From Larus michahellis (taxonomy: Eukaryota; Chordata; Aves; Charadriiformes; Laridae), in assembly GCF_964199755.1 (NCBI RefSeq), contig NC_133911.1, forward strand, positions 4,429,001 to 4,493,000: a stretch of DNA of 64,000 bases, given 5' to 3'. The notes under the pieces are model-generated. The model was not told where the DNA came from and did no database searches. It saw nothing but the letters and a program-made list of their open reading frames with translations. The position numbers were made by a program, and so were the translations under genes. Positions 60,501 through 64,000 of this stretch are shown here, in pieces. The first letter of the stretch is position 1. Each line of letters opens with the position of its first letter.

Positions 60501-63500
60501 CAGAGGTATCTGAACACAACCCTTGGTGTGTCTCCACAACTGTCTTCAGGCAGGAGATGTATTCCAGCTGTGCGGATGAGATGGTAGGAAGCTTTAGCAC
60601 ACGGAGGGGAAGTGACCTGCCCAAAGTCCCAGGGTGGTTGTGGTGATGCTGGGAGGAGAATCTGCATTCTGATGCCCAACCCAGCGCTTTAACTATGAGC
60701 CTGTTTCTGCCAGCTCACAAATTCAGCAGTGACTTAGTCAATAGTCCCATGCCACACCATATCATGAAACAAAAGCCATTTCAAGCCCATTATCCAAACC
60801 ATCATGAGGTTGAAGGATCTGGTCAGTGTATTGGTATAAGCAGGAGTAGACTTGAGGGGAGTGACTTGGGGTCAGGGGAGCGGAATGAAACCTTCCCAGC
60901 ATAAGGTGTGCTCCGTTTGATAGGAGGGAGGAAAGGCTTTTCTCTCTGTCACTGTTGCAACTGAATCGAAGTGCAGTAAAAGAATGTCTGTGGAGTTGGT
61001 GACTATGTTTTGCGTGCTTTTTGGAGAGGGCTTTGCACAGCCTTGGAGTGTAGATTCTGTGAAGCTTCCTGTGTAAGTCTGTTTTCCCTTCCCCCTCTCC
61101 ATCAAGGAAACCCATCCCTTGCTACCTCTTGTCTCAGCCCTGTCACTGCTGTGCTTTCAAAAAACAGCAGATTGAATGTTTGTGCAATTCCCATAGGAAC
61201 AGGAATTCCCTGAGCCCCTGCCAATAGAGATGAGAGCTGACTACTTGATGCATCTTGACAAGGGCCCAGCGTGGGCATCCAGTGCTGCCTCCTCTCTTAC
61301 TCTGCTTTCCAGGATGGAGCAAAAGAAACAGCTTGCTAAAATTACATCTTGTGAATGGAGGAGGTGGTTTGGGAGGAGTGTAAAGCAGACAGGCTTTTAT
61401 TTTTGTATTGTTATTCGTCTTGAAGGGCCTGTGAGATCCCAGGCTTTTTTCTTTTTTTCCTCCCCATCACTTCAATTATTGTGTGACAGGCACTAGTTTC
61501 TGCAGCAGGAAAATTGGTGGCTCATCTGCTGGAGGGCAGGTATGGATAAACAAGGTGGAAATCTCCCCACAGGCAGACTTCGCATGCCGATTTTAAAATT
61601 GGCTTCGTCTGTGGAGGGATGGCAGGGGAGTTTAACCCTGACATGCTTAGGAAGGCATGAGTTTTTCAGTTGGACACTTAAATGGCTTGAGTCTTGTTTT
61701 GGATGGGCAGCTTGCTTCGGAGAAAGTCCCCAGGCGCTTGGAGTGCAACGCAGATGGGAGTGGGCAGCAGATTGTGTCCGAGAAAATGGGATGATGCAAA
61801 GTTGGAGAATTGATAATGCTGGGCACTGTCATACATTTAAGCACAGATCTAAAATTAGCGTTCTATGAGACGTGGGCTTTTTGCCTCCTTTACACAGAGA
61901 GGAAAATCTGGAACTTTAGACAGACTAAGCTGAACCACTGCACCAACTGAAGCTGCATCTTTACTCTTCCTCGTTCTCCTCCCTCCACCACTATATTGTA
62001 GCTCTTAAATTCTGGATCACAGCCCTGCAGGTACCAGGGGTTGTTTGAGTGAAATCATGCCTGACCAATCTAATAGACTTCTACAGCGAGATGACTGGCT
62101 CAGTGGTAACAGGAGAGCAGTGGATGTTGTTTATCTCCTCTTTGTCAAGGTTTTGGATACCAGCTCCCATAACTTCCTTGCAGACAAGCTGTTGAATTGC
62201 AGACTAGATGAGCAGCCTGTGAGGTGTATTGGCAGCTGGCTGAAGTTCCAGGCTCCTGCTGTGATCAGTGGCATGAAATCTAAGTAGAGGCCACTAGTGG
62301 TGTACCCTGGGGACCGATACTGGGGCTGATACTGGTTATCATATACGTTAATGATTTGAATGGTGGGGCAGAGGAGCACCATCAGCAAGCTTGCAGATGA
62401 TACAAACTTGGGAGGAGTTGTTTATACACCAGATAATGTCCTGGAATTCACAGGAACCTTGACAGGTTGGAGAAACAGGCAGATGGAAGCCTCATGTAGC
62501 CCAACAGAGAGAACTGCAACGTCCTCCACTTGAGGAGGAGGAACCCTGTAATGACAACATCCTCACCGACTTAAACAATGAAGGAAAAAGAACCAAAGCA
62601 ACCCCCCATCTGTCCTTGGAGATACTCAAAATCTGACTGGACATAGCCCTGAACAACCTGTTCTAGTTGAACCTGATAGATGACTTCCAGAGGTCCCTTC
62701 TAATCTTAACAGTTTTGTGTCTGAGTACTTCAGTACAGCTTCTGCAGAAAGTTGGGCAGCTTGTCTGTACTTGGCAATAATCAGACTCTGCTGAAGCTGC
62801 TTAATTAGGCTGTCTCAGCCCTCCCTTGGTGAAGTGGGAGGGTGACCGAGGGAGCTGAGGGAAGGCTGCAGGCAGGCCCAGCAAAGCCCTGTGTGCTGGG
62901 CTGCCGTGGGCTGGCCTGAGGCAGCTTTGGGGTGATCAAAGCAGACGCCAGGAGGCTTTTGCTAGAGCCTGGGAGAAAGAAATGGGGAGCGGATGGGGCG
63001 ACACAGTGGGAGTGCTGTGGGTGCAGAGCTGGTTCCCTGGTTTGTGCTCTGGCAGTGTAAACTGTGTATCTGAGCACTCTTCCTACTATGCATGTGGAAA
63101 TCGTCTGTGAGCTTCAGACTGCCAAAAAATCCTTCTCCTTCCTGCCTGTGTTGCCCTGTCCTTTCCTCTGTCTGCTAGTGGTTATCACTTAAGCCAAATT
63201 GTTGGCTTTTGACATTTTCTGGCACTCTAGTCCCTCACTATCGCCTTTCCACCCTGCCCCAGGATTCCTAGATATCAGTCATCCTCTGCTTCAGTCTGGC
63301 CCATAACTGATCCCTTCTGCACAGTCTTGAGATGGGAACCACGATTTCCCTCCTTCCCACATGTCCTGACCGGCTCCCTAGCACCTCCTGGGAGAGTTTC
63401 AAAACCTCTGGTTGCATTTCCCCGCTTGCCTAGCAGCATGTTAGGATCCCACAGAGCCTGATGCCTTTTGCTTTAATGTGTCTGACCTCAGGGATCAATA

Positions 63501-64000
63501 CTACTGTTTTGGCCAAAGAAATAACTGTGCATAACGAGGTTTATAGCATCGATTCCCTAGGCTAGGGCTCTTTGTTTTCGCAAGCCACCAAGCTTGTCCC
63601 TCCCTTCCAAATAACCTGGATTGACAAATAAAATGTAAAAAAATCAATAGTCGTCTCCATGCTTTTCTGGCCTGGGGCCATCCACGTGACCTGAACACCC
63701 TCCCTTTCCTCCTCGCCTCACCCTCTAGCAATCAGTGTGCCGCATATCCCCACGTTGCTGGGCTGGTTGGGGTCTGATGATGAATGTGTCGCTGCCGCAT
63801 AGAGGGACTAGAAATTATTTCCTGCTCAGAAGCATGATTTAAAAGCGTTGGGGACGGGGAGGAACTGTGGGCTGCTTTTGAGGTGCTCAAAAGTATGGGT
63901 GGCAGGATAATTCTCCTCATCAGCCCCCCTCAATGTTGTCATCAGATATGCAAATGATTACCAATTGTTGGCTGATTTTTATTTTTAAAATGAGATCACT
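42527..64000 (+). CDS. NOC2L: NOC2L, NOC2-like nucleolar protein (partial, exons 1-12, interrupted by introns)
   Basis: Exons: 42527-42546, 42755-42937, 43802-43970, 44501-44611, 45255-45375, 45964-46054, 46840-46918, 48625-48735, 50516-50629, 51320-51508, 53454-53593 and 58901-59012. They give 480 in-phase codons, ending PVLPLILE. This corresponds to roughly the first two thirds of the human protein (about 750 residues). The remaining exons (next expected MFQQVDFN in human) are not seen before 64000. The N-terminus [20 protein letters not shown] is followed by an acidic/basic low-complexity region, the conserved [20 protein letters not shown], and the helical-repeat Noc2 domain. Known role: nucleolar partner of NOC1/NOC3 in 60S pre-ribosome maturation and export; as NIR it inhibits histone acetylation at p53 targets. 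Shares a divergent promoter with KLHL17. Confidence 0.97.
42755..42937 (+). CDS. NOC2L: NOC2L exon 2
   Basis: Acceptor GCCCCCAG, donor AG|GTAAGG. Encodes [20 protein letters not shown], an acidic WEEEEAA, then a basic/Gln-rich stretch to RAPPAG. Low conservation beyond the LAEL-DEFLA motif. Confidence 0.95.
43428..43485 (+). mobile_element. CR1 LINE, short 3' end remnant (copy f)
   Basis: GGCAGGGAGTTGGACTAGAT, CATCTCCAAAGGTCCCTTCC and AACC are the CR1 3' terminal signature. The octamer tail has decayed. In NOC2L intron 2. Confidence 0.85.
43802..43970 (+). CDS. NOC2L: NOC2L exon 3
   Basis: Acceptor TATCTACTAG, donor GAG|GTACTA. Encodes [20 protein letters not shown] through DKLE, with the near-invariant EFYKFL-END block and an acidic SDSSDEEEA run. 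Confidence 0.96.
44501..44611 (+). CDS. NOC2L: NOC2L exon 4
   Basis: Acceptor CTTCTCTAG, donor GAG|GTGAGC. 37 codons: [20 protein letters not shown] to VEEWKKAAE, an acidic run then the start of the conserved helical domain. Confidence 0.96.
45255..45375 (+). CDS. NOC2L: NOC2L exon 5
   Basis: Acceptor TTTCCCCAG, donor GCAG|GTGAGT. 40 codons: [20 protein letters not shown] to YQIIDAA. Confidence 0.97.
45964..46054 (+). CDS. NOC2L: NOC2L exon 6
   Basis: Acceptor TTTAACTAG, donor CTAAA|GTAAGT. The first two bases complete a split Val, followed by [20 protein letters not shown] to KNKL. Confidence 0.97.
46840..46918 (+). CDS. NOC2L: NOC2L exon 7
   Basis: Acceptor CGTTTCCAG, donor CAA|GTAAGA. 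Encodes [20 protein letters not shown] to LSCTVQ. Confidence 0.97.
48625..48735 (+). CDS. NOC2L: NOC2L exon 8
   Basis: Acceptor CCTTTGTAG, donor AAG|GTAAGG. 37 codons: [20 protein letters not shown] to [10 protein letters not shown]. Confidence 0.97.
50516..50629 (+). CDS. NOC2L: NOC2L exon 9
   Basis: Acceptor CCATTCCAG, donor AAG|GTAAGG. 38 codons: [20 protein letters not shown] to VYLSPLLK, with the conserved WSTGEE and RVLAFLVL. Confidence 0.97.
51320..51508 (+). CDS. NOC2L: NOC2L exon 10
   Basis: Acceptor CCTGCACAG, donor AAG|GTAGGT. 63 codons: [20 protein letters not shown] through [19 protein letters not shown] to KKK. Among the best-conserved Noc2 blocks. Confidence 0.98.
53454..53593 (+). 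CDS. NOC2L: NOC2L exon 11
   Basis: Acceptor TTTCTGCAG, donor ATAAA|GTAAGT. 46 codons plus two bases: [20 protein letters not shown] to QVIIGCI. Confidence 0.98.
58901..59012 (+). CDS. NOC2L: NOC2L exon 12 (last exon in window)
   Basis: Acceptor TATTCTCTAG, donor GAG|GTCAGT. Encodes [20 protein letters not shown] to PVLPLILE after a split Lys. The [20 protein letters not shown] block is nearly identical to human. Confidence 0.98.
60588..60695 (+). repeat. MIR/CORE-SINE-like relic
   Basis: GAGGGGAAGTGACCTGCCCA, AAGTCCCAGGGTGG and GGAGGAGAATCTGCATTCTG followed by CAGCGCTTTAAC track the 3' half of MIR (GGGGAAGTGACTTGCCCAAG ... GAACCCAG ... CAGTGCTCT). Confidence 0.55.
62040..62715 (+). mobile_element. 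CR1 LINE, degraded copy with end of reverse-transcriptase region and 3' UTR (copy g)
   Basis: GCAGTGGATGTTGTTTATCT with CTTTGTCAAGGTTTTGGATA reads as the decayed VDVVYLDFSKAFDT motif. GGTGTACCCTGGGGACCGAT is the decayed GVPQGSVLGP motif, and GCTTGCAGATGATACAAACT the FADDTKL motif. It ends GACTTCCAGAGGTCCCTTCT, the CR1 3' signature. Frames are broken. The middle part is deleted relative to full CR1. Confidence 0.8.

Larger units (their letters stand above)
59013..64000 (+). other. NOC2L intron 12 (continues beyond window)
   Basis: No exon 13 could be found. Contains a MIR-like relic at 60588-60695 and a long degraded CR1 at 62040-62715. Otherwise unassigned. Confidence 0.65.

Noticed and set aside
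60329-60646. Possible NOC2L exon 13 after a CTGCAG at about 60367
   Set aside because: The frame does not encode the expected conserved sequence (MFQQVDFN and onward in human) and overlaps a SINE-like relic.

Overview
This window is vertebrate nuclear DNA, most likely from a bird. Three intron-rich genes can be read exon by exon. Several introns carry CR1 retrotransposon 3' ends with the tail and promoter-proximal sequence typical of avian genomes. The gene order PLEKHN1 - KLHL17 - NOC2L is the block known from human 1p36.33, shown here in the opposite orientation. In chicken I recall this block on a GC-rich microchromosome. I see no bacterial, phage or CRISPR features.

Layout: (1) 123-16269, minus strand: the first seven coding exons of PLEKHN1, a twin-PH-domain protein. 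Its first 257 residues are present and the rest lies left of base 1. A CpG-rich promoter sits at about 16.27-16.6 kb. Its introns hold the densest cluster of CR1 copies in the window. (2) 16.3-20.2 kb: intergenic, with an old LINE fragment near 17.1-17.8 kb. (3) 20.2-42.0 kb, minus strand: the whole coding region of KLHL17 (actinfilin), 11 coding exons and 590 codons from 32099 to 23514. It has a 3' UTR of roughly 3.3 kb, a first intron of about 9.9 kb, and a predicted non-coding first exon ending at 41990. (4) 41.99-42.53 kb: a CpG island that serves as a divergent promoter. (5) 42527 to the right edge, plus strand: NOC2L exons 1-12, the first 480 residues; the 3' exons lie beyond base 64000.

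All exon junctions were placed by hand from splice consensus, reading phase and recalled human homologues. The phases close without a frameshift in all three genes. Two introns use GC-AG boundaries: PLEKHN1 intron 2 and the KLHL17 intron after the first coding exon.

The three genes are functionally unrelated. KLHL17 is a neuronal BTB-BACK-Kelch adaptor for a CUL3 ubiquitin ligase. NOC2L is a nucleolar 60S biogenesis factor and histone-acetylation inhibitor. PLEKHN1 is a phospholipid-binding membrane-associated protein. KLHL17 and NOC2L share a promoter region. I found no undescribed gene system. The most useful leads are the inverted and direct CR1 copies around PLEKHN1 exons 3-5, the non-canonical splice sites, and AT-rich homeodomain/POU-like islands inside GC-rich introns.
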